A stretch of 64,000 nt of DNA from Corylus avellana (GCF_901000735.1 NC_081542.1:30362838-30426837); one strand, 5' to 3'; positions 1 through 13,007 are shown, counted from the first letter of the stretch. Translations and numbers: made by a program. The notes: generated by a model from the letters alone, not told the origin.

Positions 1-698
1 GGTGCACTGAACCGCTACCTATATGTTGGTAGAGAGGACGTCGGTGGGTCTCAGAGGAGACCCTCTCGCCTAGCTGTTTATATGGGCCCTCCGGCAGCCA
101 ACACTCGAGGCGCTACCCCTCGGAAGCCTATATTGGATAAAGGCAAACAGAAGGTAGACGAGTCTAGGGTAGGGAAAACCCTATGCTTGGTGGACGAGCC
201 CGAGGAACGTGAGGCTCCTCCAATGAAGAAAAAGAGGTTGGTAAAGGGCAAGGGCCCCACCGTCGAGACCGAAAAGAGGAAATCCCTTTTTTCGATCTAT
301 TCGCCATTTGGAGGAAGGCTAACCCAGAGCCTGATGTGGCTCCTATAACAGCCTACGAGAAAATTCTCGCCAATCATCCGATTGCTGCCACTCCTCTGGC
401 AGCAAGCCCTCTAGAACCTCTTGGAGTTGCTGTTACTACTACTATCCATGTGGAGTCGGTGTCACCGGTCCATTCTGGTCCAGATTTTGAACATCTTTAG
501 GTTGATCCATTTTTGGACAGCTCGGTGGGGATGGATGCGGAAGAGAATAGGCCGCATGCTGATATAGAAGAAGTGAGGCCTCGGGTGCTGTCCTTGATAG
601 CCGAGGAGCAACCTCAGATTCTGACCTCTGTGCCCGAGGTTTCATCTAAGGCACCGACCCCAGCTCCTGAGGCCGAGGCTGGTGCCTGTTCTGAGGCC
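1..698 (+). pseudogene. gag/transposase-like acidic ORF fragment
   Basis: The frame is open from base 1 to 348 and then continues one frame over (about 285-698) after a slip near the T-run at 286-291; that second frame has a TAG at 498-500. The product is rich in Lys/Arg early (PPMKKKRLVKGKG) and then Pro, Glu, Ala and Val. This looks like the low-complexity tail of plant gypsy-type transposase or gag proteins, but no catalytic motif is present. The segment is clearly more GC-rich than the DNA that follows. Its 5' end lies outside the window and its 3' end is lost in the N run, so function cannot be assigned. Confidence 0.35.
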
Positions 699-798
699 NN
701 NNNNNNNNNNNNNNNNNNNNNNNNNNNNNNNNNNNNNNNNNNNNNNNNNNNNNNNNNNNNNNNNNNNNNNNNNNNNNNNNNNNNNNNNNNNNNNNNNN
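699..798. other. Assembly gap (100 N)
   Basis: Exactly 100 N bases, a common placeholder for a gap of unknown size. The GC-rich ORF on the left and the AT-rich tandem array on the right need not be neighbours in the genome. Confidence 0.99.
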
Positions 799-3700
799 AA
801 AAAAAACTACATATTTGTAAAATCCTAGAAGCTGTTAATTCTATTGTTATAGTGTTTGATGCTTTTCTTCTCCATTGGTGCTTAAAAGAAGTAACTTTTT
901 ACCTAAAAAAGATATATAAAGAAAGAAGGCAATTTGGAGACGTGAGGTATCAATCCTCAAGAAACCAACTATGTATTTTCTGATTACACTACCATAGAGC
1001 TACAATCCTTTTTAAGAAGAAATTGTGCGAACCCATGTAGAAAAGCAAGACATCTGTAAAGTAAATATAAATTGTTAATTTTATTGTCGGAGTTTCTAGG
1101 AGTTTTGATTACTTTTTTTTTTTTTTTTCTTTCTTCTTTTTTTAATATTTTCACTTTAAAGAAAGGCATCAACGTCAACCCCATGGCCAACGCCGATAAA
1201 CATGTATCAACGTCAACTTTTGGAAGTTGACACTGATAATAGGGCATCAACGTCGATTTTAAAGTCGGCCTTGATGTGTTATTATTTGATTTGAGTTTAT
1301 AAGGAGGTTTTGCTCCTTTCGTACAAGTGGTTGATTTTTTTTTTTTTTTTTGTCAAATTTAATTTTATGTTAAAAAACAAAGTCAAGAAAACTATTAGGA
1401 GACATCAGGTATCATTCCTAAAAAAATTAAAAATTATAACAATTATATTCAAACTACCCTACCACAAAGCTATATCCCTATTCATGAAATTACTTTAACT
1501 AACCCAAAAAAAAAAAAAAAAAAAAACTAGAAGTTTGTAAAATCCTTGAAGCCGTTAATTCTATTGTTATAGTGTTTGATGCTTTTGTTCTCCATTGGTG
1601 CTTAACAGAAGAAAATTTTTACATCAAAAAGATATTTAAAGAAAGAAGTCAATTTGGAGACGTGAGTTATCAATCCTCAAGAAATCAAATATGCATTTTC
1701 TGATTACTTTACCATAGAGCTACATCCCCTTTTACGAAGTTATTGTGCAAGCCCATGTGGAAAAACAAGACATTTCTAAAATAAATATAAATTGTTAATT
1801 TTATTGTTGGAGTGTCTAGGAGTTTTGACGACATTTTTTTTCTTTCTTTCTTCTTTTTTCAATATTTTCACTTTTTAGAGAGGCATCAACGTCAACCTTA
1901 CTGTCAATATAATAAACATGTATCAACGTCAACTTTTGGAAGTTAATGTTCATAATAGGATATCAACGTCAATTTTAAAGTCGGCTTTGATGTGTTGTTA
2001 TATGATTTTAGTTTATAAAGAGGTTTTGCTCCTATTGTTTTTTGCATACAACTGGTTCATCTTTTTTTTTTTTTGTCCATTGGTTGTCTAAAGAAGTCAA
2101 AATTATTGTTAAATTAAAAAAAAAAAAAAAAGTCAAGAAATCTATTCGGAGACATCAGGTATCAATCCTAACAAATTCAAAATTATAACAATTATATCCA
2201 AACTACCGTACCACAAAGCTATATTCGAATTCATGAAATTCCTTTAACTATGCAAGAAAAATAAAAAACTAGATGTTTGTAAAATTTTTAGAAGCCGTTA
2301 ATTCTTTTGTTGTAGTGTTTGATGCTTTTGTTCTCCATTGGTGCTTAAAAGAAGAAACTTTTTACATGAAAATGATATATATATGAAAAATTCTAAACAG
2401 ATAAATATCACAATTTTATGCGAAATTAACAGATATTTATCAAAACAAAGAGTCACCAAAATATGAACAATCACACACAAAGATTTTGGTGACGAAGAGG
2501 AAACCTTTTAGAAACCGATCTAAAAGTAAAACCTCTCCGGGGCAGCCAAACCCAGGAAATCACTATCAAAAGATTATCCAGAGATTACAGACACTACGAA
2601 CACTTACAACCCTTTGCAAGACCTTGACTCTGTAAGATCGACAAGCCTCCAACTTGTCTCCTCGCTCACAATCTTCTTCAACGTGATTCTCCTTTATCGG
2701 ACCCTTCCGATAGACTTCAATTAAGCACACAATCAAGACTAACAAAAATCCTCTAAGAGGAATCAATTTGGCTCACAACAAAATAATCACTCAAGCACAG
2801 CCTCACACGAACTCTCTGGGGGTGAAAATTCGTGCTTCTCTCTTCTATAATGATGTATATATACCCCCGACAAAACCCTAGACCTAACCCACTTAAAATC
2901 ATGTTTTTGGGCATAAAACTTACAGGGTGTCCGGACATGTTAATGGGCGGTCCGGACATGGCTTCGCGGAGCAAGATTTTAGTTTCTGGAAATGAGGTCC
3001 GGACCCGGGGAATTGCGGTCCGGACCCGGCCTGTCCAGTCTTCATCAACAGCTCCGATCGATGGGCGTTTGTGGTCTGATTGAGCTGAAATTTTGCAGGG
3101 ACGTTCATAACACATGAATCTATGATTGGATTCTGAGCACTCTATATCGGTGTTTGAGCCGTGAACAGTAGCATCTTCATTTTGGAACTGAATTAAGCCA
3201 ACACAAGAACTAACAATATAGAAAGAAGACAATTTGGAGACGTGAGGTATTGATCCTCAAGAAATCAAATATGCATTTTCTGATTACTCTATAATTGAGC
3301 TATATCCCCTTTTATGAAGTAATTGTGCGAACCCATGTAAAAAAACAAGACATTTGTAAAATAAATATAAATTGGTAATTTTGTTGTAGGAGTTTCTAGG
3401 GGTTTTGACGACTTTTTTTTCTTTTATTTTTTTTAATTTTTTTTACTTATAAGGAAGGGATCAATGTCAACCCAGCGGTCAATGCTAATAAACATGTATC
3501 AACATCAACTTTTGGGAGTTGAAGCTGATAATAGGGCATCAAATTCGATTTTAAAGTTGGTATTGATGTGTTATTATTTGATTTGAGTTTATACAAAGTT
3601 TTTGCTCCTCTCGTTTTTTGCATACAAGTGGTTGATTTTTTCTTTTTTTTCCATTGGTTGTCAAAAGAAGTCAAATTTACGTTTAAATTATAAAAAAAAA

Positions 3701-5967
3701 TAAGTCAAGAAAACTATTCAGAGACATCAGGTATCAATCCTAAAAAATTCAAAATTATAACAATTATATTCAAACTACCCTACCACAAAGCTATATTCCG
3801 ATTCACGAAATTACTTTAACTGTCCAAGGGTAAAAAAAAAACTAGATGTTTGTAAAGTTCTTGAAGCCATTAATGCTATTGTTATAGTGATTGATGCGTT
3901 TGTTCATCATTGGTGCTGAAAAGAAGAAACTTTTTTCATCGAAAAGATATATAAAGAAATAAGTCAATTTGGAGACATGAGGTATTGATCCTCAAGAAAT
4001 CAAACATACATTTTTCTAAATACTTTACCATAGAGCTACATCCCCTTTTATTAAGTGATCGTGGGAAGCCATGTAGAAAAACAAGACATTTGTAAAATAA
4101 ATATAAATTGTTAATTTTATTGTTGGAGTATCTAGGAGTTTTGACGAATTTCTTTATTACTATTATTATTTTTTCAATATTTTCACTTTTAAGAAAGGCA
4201 TCAACGTCAACCCTATAGTCAACACTGATAAACATGTATCAACGTCAACTTTTGCATGTTGATGCTGATAATAGGACATGAACATCGGTTTTAAAGTCGG
4301 CGTTGATGTATTATTATTTGATTTGGGTTTATAAAGAGGTTTTGCTCCTCTTGTTTTTTGCATACAAGTGGTTGATTTTTTTTTTTTTTGTCCATTGGTT
4401 GTGAAAAGATGTCAATTTTACTTTTAAATTAAAAAAATAAATAAATAAGTCAAGAAAACTATTCGAAGACATTAGGTGTCAATCGTGAAAAATTCAAAAT
4501 AATAACAATTATATTCAAACTACCCTACCACAAAGCTATATCCCAATTCATAAAATTACTTTAACTACCCAAGGAAAAAAAAAAAAAAAAAAAAAACTAC
4601 ATCTTCGTAAAATCCTTGAAGCCGTTAATTCTATTGTTATGGTGTTTGATGCTTTTGTTCTCCATTGGTGCTTAAAAGTAGAAACTTTTTACATCAAAAA
4701 GATACATAAAGAAAGTACTCAATTTGGAGATGTGAGGTATTGATCCTCAAGAAATCAAATGTGCATGTTCTAATTACTCTACCATATAGCTGCGTCCCTT
4801 TTTTTGAAGTAATTGTGTGAACCCATGTAGAAACAAAAAGACATTTGTAAAATAAATATAAATTGTTAATTTTATTGTTGGAGTTTCTAGAAGTTTTGAC
4901 GACTTTATTTATTTGTAATATTTCCACTTTTAAGAAAGGGATCAACGTCAACCCTACGTCAACACTGATAGACATATATCAGCGTCAAATTTTATAAGTT
5001 GAAGCTGATAATAGGGCATCAACATCGATTTTAAAGTCGACGTTGATGTGCTATTATTTGATTTGAGTTTATAGAGAGTTTTTGCTCCTTTTGTTCTTAT
5101 GCATACAAGTGGTTGATTTTTTTTTTTTTTTTTTTGTCCATTGGTTGTCAAAAGAAGTCAAGTTTACTTTTAAATTAAAAAAAAAAAAAAAAATTTGTCA
5201 AGGAAACTATTTGGAGACATCAAGTATCAATCCTAAAAAATTCGAAATTGTAACAATTATATTCAAACTACCCTTCCACCAAGCTATATCCCAATTCATT
5301 AAATTACATTAATGACTCAAGGAAAAAAAAAATATTACATGTTTGAAAAATCCTAGAAGCTGTTAATTCTATTGTTATAGTGTTTGATGCTTTTGTTCTC
5401 CGTTGGTGCTTAAAAGAAGAAACTTTTTACATCAAAAAGATATATAAAGAAAGCAGACAATTTGGAGACGCGAGGTATCGATCCTCATGAAATCAAATAT
5501 GCATTTTCTGATTACACTACCATAGAGCTACAATCCCTTTTGTGAAGTAATTGTGCAAACGCATGTAGAAAAGCAAGACATTTGTAAAATAAATATAAAT
5601 TGTTAATTTTATTGTCGGAGTTTCTAGGAGTTTTGATTACTTTTTTTTTCTTTCTTCTTTTTATTTTTTATTTTTTATTTTTTTTAATATTTTCACTTTA
5701 AAGAAAGGCATCAACGTCAACCCTATGGTCAACGCTGATAAAACATGTATCAACGTCAACTTTTGGAAGTTGACGCTGATAATAGGGCATCAACATCGAT
5801 TTTAAAGTCAGACTTGATGTGTTATTATTTGATTTGAGTTTATAAAGAGGTTTTGTTCCTTTTGTATATTTCATACATGTGGTTGGTCAAGAAAAAAAAA
5901 AAATTGGTCAAGAAAACTATTTGGAGACATCAGGTATCAATCCTAAAAAATTCAAAATTATAACAAT
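799..5967. repeat. Tandem array, ~740-bp unit, six copies
   Basis: An anchor (actaNatNtttgtaaaa) followed by a diverged gccgttaattctattg recurs at about 806, 1526, 2268, 3841, 4596 and 5334. Spacing is 720-755 bp once the 837 bp added by the solo LTR (with its duplication) is removed from copy 3. Each unit has two related halves, both with a (t)ccattggt - A-rich - GGAGACNTNAGGTATCAATCC - AGCTANATCCC order, and one half carries an extra segment of alternating ATCAACGTCAAC and GTTGACGCTGAT motifs. Poly-A/T runs of 10-25 bases mark the junctions. The last copy is cut at 5967 by a copia LTR. No coding content is seen; short frames here are incidental. Confidence 0.85.
2384..3215 (-). mobile_element. 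Solo LTR (copia type) with perfect TSD
   Basis: This 832-bp block interrupts tandem copy 3. It begins TGAAAAATTC and ends AACTAACA on the plus strand, so it reads TGTTAGTTCTTG... on the minus strand. It is bounded by ATATA at 2379-2383 and 3216-3220, a 5-bp target duplication, and the flanks rejoin into an uninterrupted repeat unit. A TATATATAC promoter motif lies at 2855-2864 and four GTCCGGAC-type motifs lie at 2928-3030, upstream in the minus reading. A segment (acctctccggggca) also occurs in the LTR at 5968-6870, so the two families are related. With only one LTR and no internal region it is a solo LTR left by LTR-LTR recombination. Confidence 0.88.
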
Positions 5968-6870
5968 TGATAAAGCTTAGTTGACTCCAATTAACACCTA
6001 TTCTGATTGTATAGGTGTTTCACAAAATATTATGCGGAAATAGATCTGACCTAACAGATAATGATCAACCAAATACAGATATGTATTGAACATTAAAGAC
6101 CACAGATATTTGGTTACGAAGAGAGAACCATTTAGAGAACTCTCTCAATGTAAAACCTCTCCGGGGCAGTCAAAACCATGAAATCACTTCACTATAAAAG
6201 ACTAAGGATTACAAGAAGTTCACATTTACAAAACCTTTGCAATTGACACTCCCTTGCATAAGACAAGTGACCCACTTGACTTCTACCGCGTTAGCCCTTT
6301 CCAGAACATCTGGCACAATTCTTCTATATGATCTCCTTCACCGGAACTCCGATTGGCTTCAAGTGTTTAATCATATAAACAAGAATGAGATTTCTTACCT
6401 TTACTCTAAGAGAGATCCAAACGCTCCAGTTCGATATTTCTATCTCTCTCTCTTAGCTCATAGTATTCACTCTTTAAATACATTTCTAATAATGTGCATA
6501 AGGATTGTTTAAAAAGAAATTTCCACAACAATTAAGTAGCTGTGTCCGGACAGGGATAAGTACGTGTACATACATGGCTAGGGCTACATATGCGTAAACT
6601 CTTAATGTCCGGACATGACAAGTAGAATGAACTTTCTGTAAATGCTATCCAGACACTGCTTCTGGATATCCGGACAGGTCTTTGAAGAAAACAAGTTGAG
6701 CTCTCTGTAAATGTTGTCCGGACACTACTTCTGTCTGTTGGGACAGGTCTTCGAGAAAACCAAGTGGAACTCTATGTAAATTGTCTAGACACTTCTTCTG
6801 GCTGTCCAGACAGGATGCTCATTTTCATCAAATTACATGCAAACTGAATGTGCCAAAATATAACCTAAGA
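5968..6870 (-). repeat. 3' LTR of the copia element
   Basis: Begins TGATAAAGC on the plus strand; in the minus reading it starts near TTAGGTTATATTTTGGC, right after a purine-rich tract (6871-6890, GGCCCAAAGCAGGAG on minus). This order of polypurine tract then LTR is the 3' end of an LTR element. A TATA-like TATTTAAAG lies at 6472-6480 on minus, with repeated TGTCCGGACAG-type motifs upstream at 6545-6815. The insertion truncates tandem copy 6 at 5967; no matching target duplication was found on the other side. Confidence 0.7.
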
Positions 6871-7114
6871 AACTCCTGCTTTGGGCCTTCGGGGACAAAA
6901 CATACATGAAAATGAAACAAAAATAAACTCTCCCTTTTTGTCACAGAAGGACAAAAGGAAGCACAAAATAATCCACCCAAATCTAGAGTTGAAACAAATA
7001 AAAAAGAAATAAACCCTAAACAAAAATAGAGTTAACAAAGAAAGACACAAACAAAATCGCGGAACCAAATCCCGTTGATCTTTAGAAAGAATGTGGCAGA
7101 GTGCAGTCTTAACA

Positions 7115-9269
7115 TCAGTCTTGACTTTCTCTACAGTGGTTCCCAAGCGGTTTGTTGATAGCTTCGATACTAAGACCTTGAGATTGAAGTAACCCAATGA
7201 TTGCATTCAACTGAGTTGATACATCTGAAACTGAGGACCCAGAGGAAGATGCAGCTTCTGGATTGGGAATGATTGGAGGAGCATGGTCTCCTGGAGCTTG
7301 ACAACTCTGAAGCTGAGCATTTGATTTCATCATTGTTCCTTTGCCAAAATATCCTTCAGGAAATTCCACATGTTCATTTGCAGCAATGTTAGGCACCGCA
7401 GTATTCAAAATCTTAGTGATGAGGCCGCTATATAGTAATGCAATAGAATGATCCTCATGAGGCTCAAGCATTGTCAGCAACATATGAGTACATAAGCAAA
7501 ACTGAACATGCTGAATGATTCCATAAATCATGATAGCTCGGTCAAGGGTCACATGGCTGTTGCAAGAGATGGGCCAAATATTTTGCTGCACAATCTGAGT
7601 CAATAGCTGCTCTAGAGCCCGCATATAGCCAATGGGAATTTTGGTCTTGTTGTCGACCCATTCGAGCTCCCCACCAGGATTAAGAACCGCCACAATGTCA
7701 GCTTTAGATGGTTGTGCCTCAGTCTCCATAAAAGGAGTTGGCTTTCCAATCGTTAAGGTAATCCCATTGACTTCACTTACCAACGTAGGATTGATAGTGA
7801 AAGTTTTCCCTAACACCTTGGTCTTAAACAACGGAGCACGAGTCACATGAATATTCTCAATGTTCTAATAAAATTCCCGAACTACCTGAGTGCATGTATC
7901 CTAATGTACAAATTTAATTGTACTCGCAAGCGCACGAGTCGTGTGTGCAAGTGCGAGGTCGATCCATAGGGAGTTGTGTTTGAAAAATCAATTTTCTAAT
8001 TTAAACTAATCATATTTTAACCTAATTCCGCAATTTTGAATTGTGTCGTGCAAACTAAAATAAACAAAATGATTTAAAAATAATTAATAGAAAAGCACTA
8101 AGGTTTTCCGAATCTGCCTCGCCAAATCAAAACAACATATTCTTGCATTTTATGCATACAACCAACGAACAATAAGTTTTCTACATTGTTCAAAATTCTT
8201 AAACACGCATATTAAATCATTCGATGAATCCATCCGTTAAATGAATCACAATGAATATCCAATTGAGATCAAATCCTCCACTATATCCTAGAATTACAAT
8301 GGATATAAGTCTCAATCAAATCATTCGATGTATCCGAGGATGAAACACAACGAATATAAAACTTGCATGAATAAAAGACACAACATTCAATCAAATGAAA
8401 TTAATCAATGCAATTGAATTGATTTTGCCAACAATTTGATTAAACATCGAATTGTATACATAAAACGACAAGAGCATGAATGTTTATCAATGACGAGGCT
8501 TCATCTTCAACTTTAGTTGAAGGTTTTAGCCTCTCATGATAACAAAAGTCATAACAAAATATGTTGAAATCATGGAAAAGTGTAAAACTTACAACGAAAA
8601 ACGAAGCAAAAGCTCAAGAACGACAACAAGTCGTATTTTTGCTCTAAACTGCACCTCTAGTCTAGGGTTACAAAAGAAAAATGTGCTATAAATAATAAAA
8701 AGCTAGGGCTTTGGTGCTGCCAAATCAGCGTGAGTGCGCTCAATCGCACTCACAGTGCGCTCGAGAGCACTCGGGTCTTCAGGGCTTCTACGGCGCAGCC
8801 TTAAGCACTGTGTGCTAGGGTTGACGTGGATGTGCGCTCGAGCATGCCTTGTATGGGCTAGAGTGCAGATGCGCTTGATTGTGGCTTTGTATGCTCGATC
8901 GCACTACCAGGGGCTTTCAACTTCTTTGCAAATTTCCACCTTTAAACCGCAGTTTTCTCTCAATGACCTACAAAACACGAAAACATCAAAACTAACCAAA
9001 AAATCAGAAAATAACAAAGCTAAGAACTTAACAAATATACAATATTTGGCACTCATCACATCCACAGGTGTGAACAATGATGTCCATCGGTTGTCACGGA
9101 AGATATCATAAATGTACCGAAAAGGTTCAACGAGAAGCTCATTTTGCACCACTCCACACTCAATCTCAATGTTGCGATTCAGGATTTTGTCTTGCAAAAT
9201 AGCCTTTTCCTCGCGAATGCGCTTCCGCCTAAGTGTGGATTCCGAAGTTGGATACACCATGGTCTGCAC
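7115..9269 (-). pseudogene. Plant-transposon-protein / env-like ORF, split by LTR
   Basis: Two parts on minus: an N-terminal piece at 9269-9064 (…RKRIREEKAILQD… then EPFRYIYDIF) and a C-terminal piece at 7896-7115 with VVREFY, a stop, then conserved blocks such as TLDRAIMIYGI and EGYFGKGTMMK. These match the general pattern of the 'putative plant transposon protein' domain found downstream of retroelement genes, ending in a Ser-rich linker and short coiled coil (STQLNAIIGLL). The 1157-bp solo LTR at 7902-9058 separates the parts between PVD and the VVREFY block. A TAG follows VVREFY at about 7867-7869. The role of the intact protein is unknown; env-like function is only inferred from position. 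Confidence 0.55.
7902..9058 (-). mobile_element. Solo LTR (Tat/Athila-like)
   Basis: On the minus strand it starts TGATGAGTGCCAAAT and ends near TTTGTACATTA, the start being characteristic of Tat/Athila-type gypsy LTRs. The flanks are TATCC (7897-7901) and CATCC (9059-9063), an imperfect 5-bp duplication. Removing it rejoins two parts of the plant-transposon-protein ORF in a sensible place. Near its end (7920-7980) it holds the 'gcaagtgcgaggtcgatccatagggag' type U5 sequence seen in related LTRs of this window. GCGCTCGA/TCGCAC motifs cluster at 8728-8910. No internal region is present. Confidence 0.75.
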
Positions 9270-10963
9270 TCATCAAGAAAAAAAACACATATCCGTGCAC
9301 AGATGGTCATCAAACCCCAATGAAATAATTAAATGCCAAAAAAGAAAAAGAGTTACTTGAACTAAGCGTTTTGTCAAAAACATGGAGGATATGAATATGA
9401 AGCATATGAACAAACAAATGAGGCTAAGGAACAAACTTGCGTACATACACCATAAACAAAACCTAAAGCATAAACACAACACAAATGAAGCATTTCAAGA
9501 GGAGAATTGAAAAACAAGTGCAAAACACTTCATTTAGGCATTTTATTGAACACATGTTATGCAGAAAAATTTAGACATGTAAAATGAGTTCAAAGAAACT
9601 GAAAAAATCATGTCTAAATACATCACAGATAATAGCTAAGGCATAATGCCAACTAATGGGTGTCATTCTGACAAAAAAAATGCAAAAAAGAAAAAAAATC
9701 CGAACCAAAAACATAAGTCCAACCTTGAAAACCTAGGTTTCAAGTTTTCTAGAAACTATGACAAGAAGGAAGATTATGGCTTGGAAAACATACCTTGAAG
9801 GTGAGAGAATCACTTGCCAATAAATCCAAACACTACATGGCACCAACAATCAAAAAGACACAAAAACAAATTTTTGGAAGAGACGAACGGTTGTCGGCAT
9901 GAGAGAAAAGAAAAAAATGAGGGAATTTTTTTTAAACTTGCGAAGGGGCTATTGAAACATGCGTGTCCGGACAGCTAAGTGATGTGTTTGGACATGCCAC
10001 ATGCTCCCCCTCAAAACTAAAACAGAAAAGAAAAAATTTTGAACACAAAAAACTTGTATAGATGCCCAACACCTCATGCACATCCTTATGAACACCCTAG
10101 CAAAAACACCAGAAATTCAACACATGTATGAAACAACCTGTTCTGTGAATGCAGCAAAGTAACAAGAACGCAGTAAACTCATGCCAAAGATGTAGTGTGT
10201 GAGAACTCCCATTAAATAAGATTTCATTAGTTGAAACAAGCATAGACAGGCAACTTGTATAGGAAAGACAAACGGTCTGAATCAATCAACTGTCAAACCT
10301 TATCATGCTTCGGCCTAGACTCCCTCATCCGATACACTCCCCCTGAGAGAAATCATTCGCCTTTCACTATGTCCTTTAGTGACCATCTATTTCTGCAATG
10401 ATTTGGTCATTGATTCTTTCTATATGGACACACTGAAGCAAACATAAGTCATCGATCACATTTTATGCTTTTAGCATATTGATTTTTTTTTTTTTATTGA
10501 ATGTTCATATTTATGCTTTTAGCACATAAGAGAAAATGCCGGAATGTTTAGGAGCTAGGTTCAACTAACGAGTTGGTCAAGTTGATTGAATTGACACCTA
10601 TCTTCCTAAACAAAAATCTCTTATCAGAACTCCCTAAAACATATAAAAAATGCAAACTTAATAGGGGCATAGAGTGCACAAATTTGATCATGAGAAGAAT
10701 GATTCTTACTCCCTCAACAGTATCCAGAAGAACACGGCCGATCATAAACATATGAATCATTAGATGTAAATTATAGAAGTGTTGACCCCACACACATGTA
10801 GGATATACATTTAGAAACAATACACGAGACAATGAACACCGAACAAGGAAACAAGAAACAAAATTTGCACAAAAGACACACAAAAACAACAAAAAAAGGC
10901 CATAGAATACCAAAGAGAAATGAAATATGCATAAATTCTACGCAAGTCATGTGCCCACCTAAT
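9270..10963. other. Noncoding stretch between gag and extra ORF
   Basis: No coding sequence is recognised on either strand. The segment contains three pyrimidine tracts of CTCCCCCTC type (about 10007, 10337 and 10983), which are purine-rich on the coding strand and could be relic polypurine tracts. It also holds a GTCCGGACAG motif at 9964 like those in the LTR at 5968-6870. A 14-base T run sits near 10481-10495. Pol of the copia element is expected here and is absent. Confidence 0.5.
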
Positions 10964-12938
10964 CTAGGTGAGTACACTACCACTCCCCCTCAACGAGTGA
11001 ATGGTATTAATTTTCTTGACCCAAACTTTCTTCACATCAAGGACAAATGTTTGACTCTTGTCTAAGACATCTAACCGTGTTACTACGCCCCTCATCATAT
11101 TAAATAATTTCTCATAACTATTTCTAGAATGGAAATATTTTCCTTTAGGCTCATAACTGTTCAACTGAAAACACTTAGGACAGATATGTCCAATTTTACC
11201 ATAGTTATGATAGGTAGGAAACCTTTGAGAAGGTTGGTTCCTTAACATATGCACACTTCTCGACTTAGAACGAGCCACATAAGAATCAATTAGAGTTCCC
11301 TTACCTTTCTTACCTCTGGAAATTGAAGGAGAAATTACCTTCTTTTTAGCCAAGATATCTTCTTTGTTCACTGGTTTCACAAAAATCATCTTTAAAGAAG
11401 AAGCAGCATTAGTAGAAGACACAACACATTTATCAAAACCCAATCCAGTTTTATCAAACGAATGTTTTTGAGTATGCAACATTTGATTTAGCTTTTCACA
11501 GGAGAATTTTTTTTTTCTAAATGATTTCTTGATTCATTCAGATCATTCTCTAAGGATTTCACTTTGGCAATTAGCATGTGATTTTCAGACATCGAAGTAT
11601 TGTTAGTAGCAAGAGAATCATTTAAGGTAACAGAAAGTTGATCATTTTCAAAATTAACCTTATTGAGTTTCTTCAAGTGTTGCTTATTCAACTTTTTTCA
11701 GTTTAGTGCATTACACAAAAAGATTATTATAAGCATTTTTCAGATCATCTTTCTCTTCCGATTCATTATTAGACACACCTTGTTTGTCTTGATAATTAGA
11801 CTCAGGTACCTGGCAAATAAATAGGTACTCGTTTATCCTATGCATGCAATTATTCTTTATGACGCCTAGATGAACCTTATTATAAAAAAACATGCATAGG
11901 ATAAACGGGTACCTGTTTATTTGCCAAGTACCTGTTGTCAGTCCTAGGCTCACTCTCATAACTAACCCTAAATGCTAAGTAATTAACTCCCCCTTTAGCA
12001 TCGTCCCTGTCTGACTCATCACTTTGAGTCACCTTAAATGCCTTGCCATTTGACTTTCTCAAGTTAGCACAGTCAGCACAAATGTGCCCATGCCCTCCAC
12101 ATTCATGACACTTGCGACCTCTAGATGACTTATCTTTCTCAACATTCTCAATTTTTGATTTCTCAGAAAATTGTGGATTGCTATTTCTGAAATTTCCTTT
12201 CTTGGGTCTAAAGAATTTCCTAAACTTCTTAGCAAACATAGCTATTTCTTCATCATTCCCAGAATCCTTATCAGATGAATCACAAGAGTTAACCTTAACA
12301 TTTTTTGCCTAAAGAGCAATATTCTTGGTGTTCTTGTGTTTGGGTAGAATTAGCTCAAAAGTCTGAAGTGAATCTACAAGTTCTTCTACTCTCTTTGTGT
12401 CTAGGTCTTTGCTCTATTGTATGGCAGCAATCTGAGGTATAAACCTCTCAGGTAACGACCTCAAGATTTTCTTAACAACTTTAGCATCATCCATTTTCTT
12501 TTCTAAATTAATAGTAGAGTTTCTAATGACACTAATCTTTGAGTAGAATTCATCAAAAGTTTCATCTTCATGCATTTTAATCTCTTCAAACTGAGAGACC
12601 AACATTTGAACTTTTAAAGTTCTTACAACCTTAGTTCCTTCATGAGTGATTTCTAAAGTTTCCCACACTTCCTTAGCTATCTCACATCGAGAAATTCTTG
12701 AAAATTCCCCATTTGAGACAGATATGAAAATGGCATTAATAGCTTTGTCATTAACAGTAGCAGCACTCTTTTCCTCTGTTGTCCATTCGTCTATTGCTCT
12801 ATCTGGACGAGTCCATCCAGCTTCGACAATATACCAAACGTTAATGGATTTAAGGTATGCTCTCATACGAATTTTCCAAAGTGTATAATTCGTTCTGTCA
12901 AAGATAGGAAGAGAGTTAGGAGCAACAGTATGAGACAT
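10964..12938 (-). pseudogene. gag: copia gag (UBN2-type, two zinc knuckles)
   Basis: The minus-strand gag starts at Met 12938 with the copia gag pattern (NSLPIFDRTNYTLWKIRM, later EVWETLEITHEGT and DAKVVKKILRSLP). It breaks near 12414, then continues at 12239-11880 with a CCHC knuckle CHECGGHGHICADC. A coiled-coil stretch follows at 11691-11488, and a second knuckle with first Cys replaced by Tyr (YHNYGKIGHICPKC) lies in 11482-10964. Gag forms the particle shell and binds RNA through the knuckles. At least three frame breaks make it nonfunctional. The paired knuckles and coiled coil fit Sire-type gag. A 60-bp near-repeat inside (11810-11870 and 11885-11945) marks a local duplication. Confidence 0.8.
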
Positions 12939-12993
12939 TTGATATGGAGTCTCAGGTTACACTCAGGAAAGAATTCCTTCATAGAGTGAACCC

Positions 12994-13005
12994 GCTCTGA
13001 TACTA
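12994..13005 (-). other. Primer binding site (tRNA-iMet type)
   Basis: Minus-strand TAGTATCAGAGC differs by one base from TGGTATCAGAGC, the complement of the 3' end of initiator tRNA-Met that primes plant copia elements. It lies three bases inside the LTR edge at 13008 and just upstream of the gag start, the expected order. Confidence 0.8.
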
Positions 13006-13007
13006 AT

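Noticed and set aside
2753..3232. 159-codon minus ORF as a gene
   Set aside because: It lies inside a solo LTR with clear ends and duplication and contains the promoter region; open by chance.
799..5967. Short ORFs (60-160 codons) in the tandem array as genes
   Set aside because: They follow the repeat, differ between copies, run through poly-A/T tracts and show no protein family signal.
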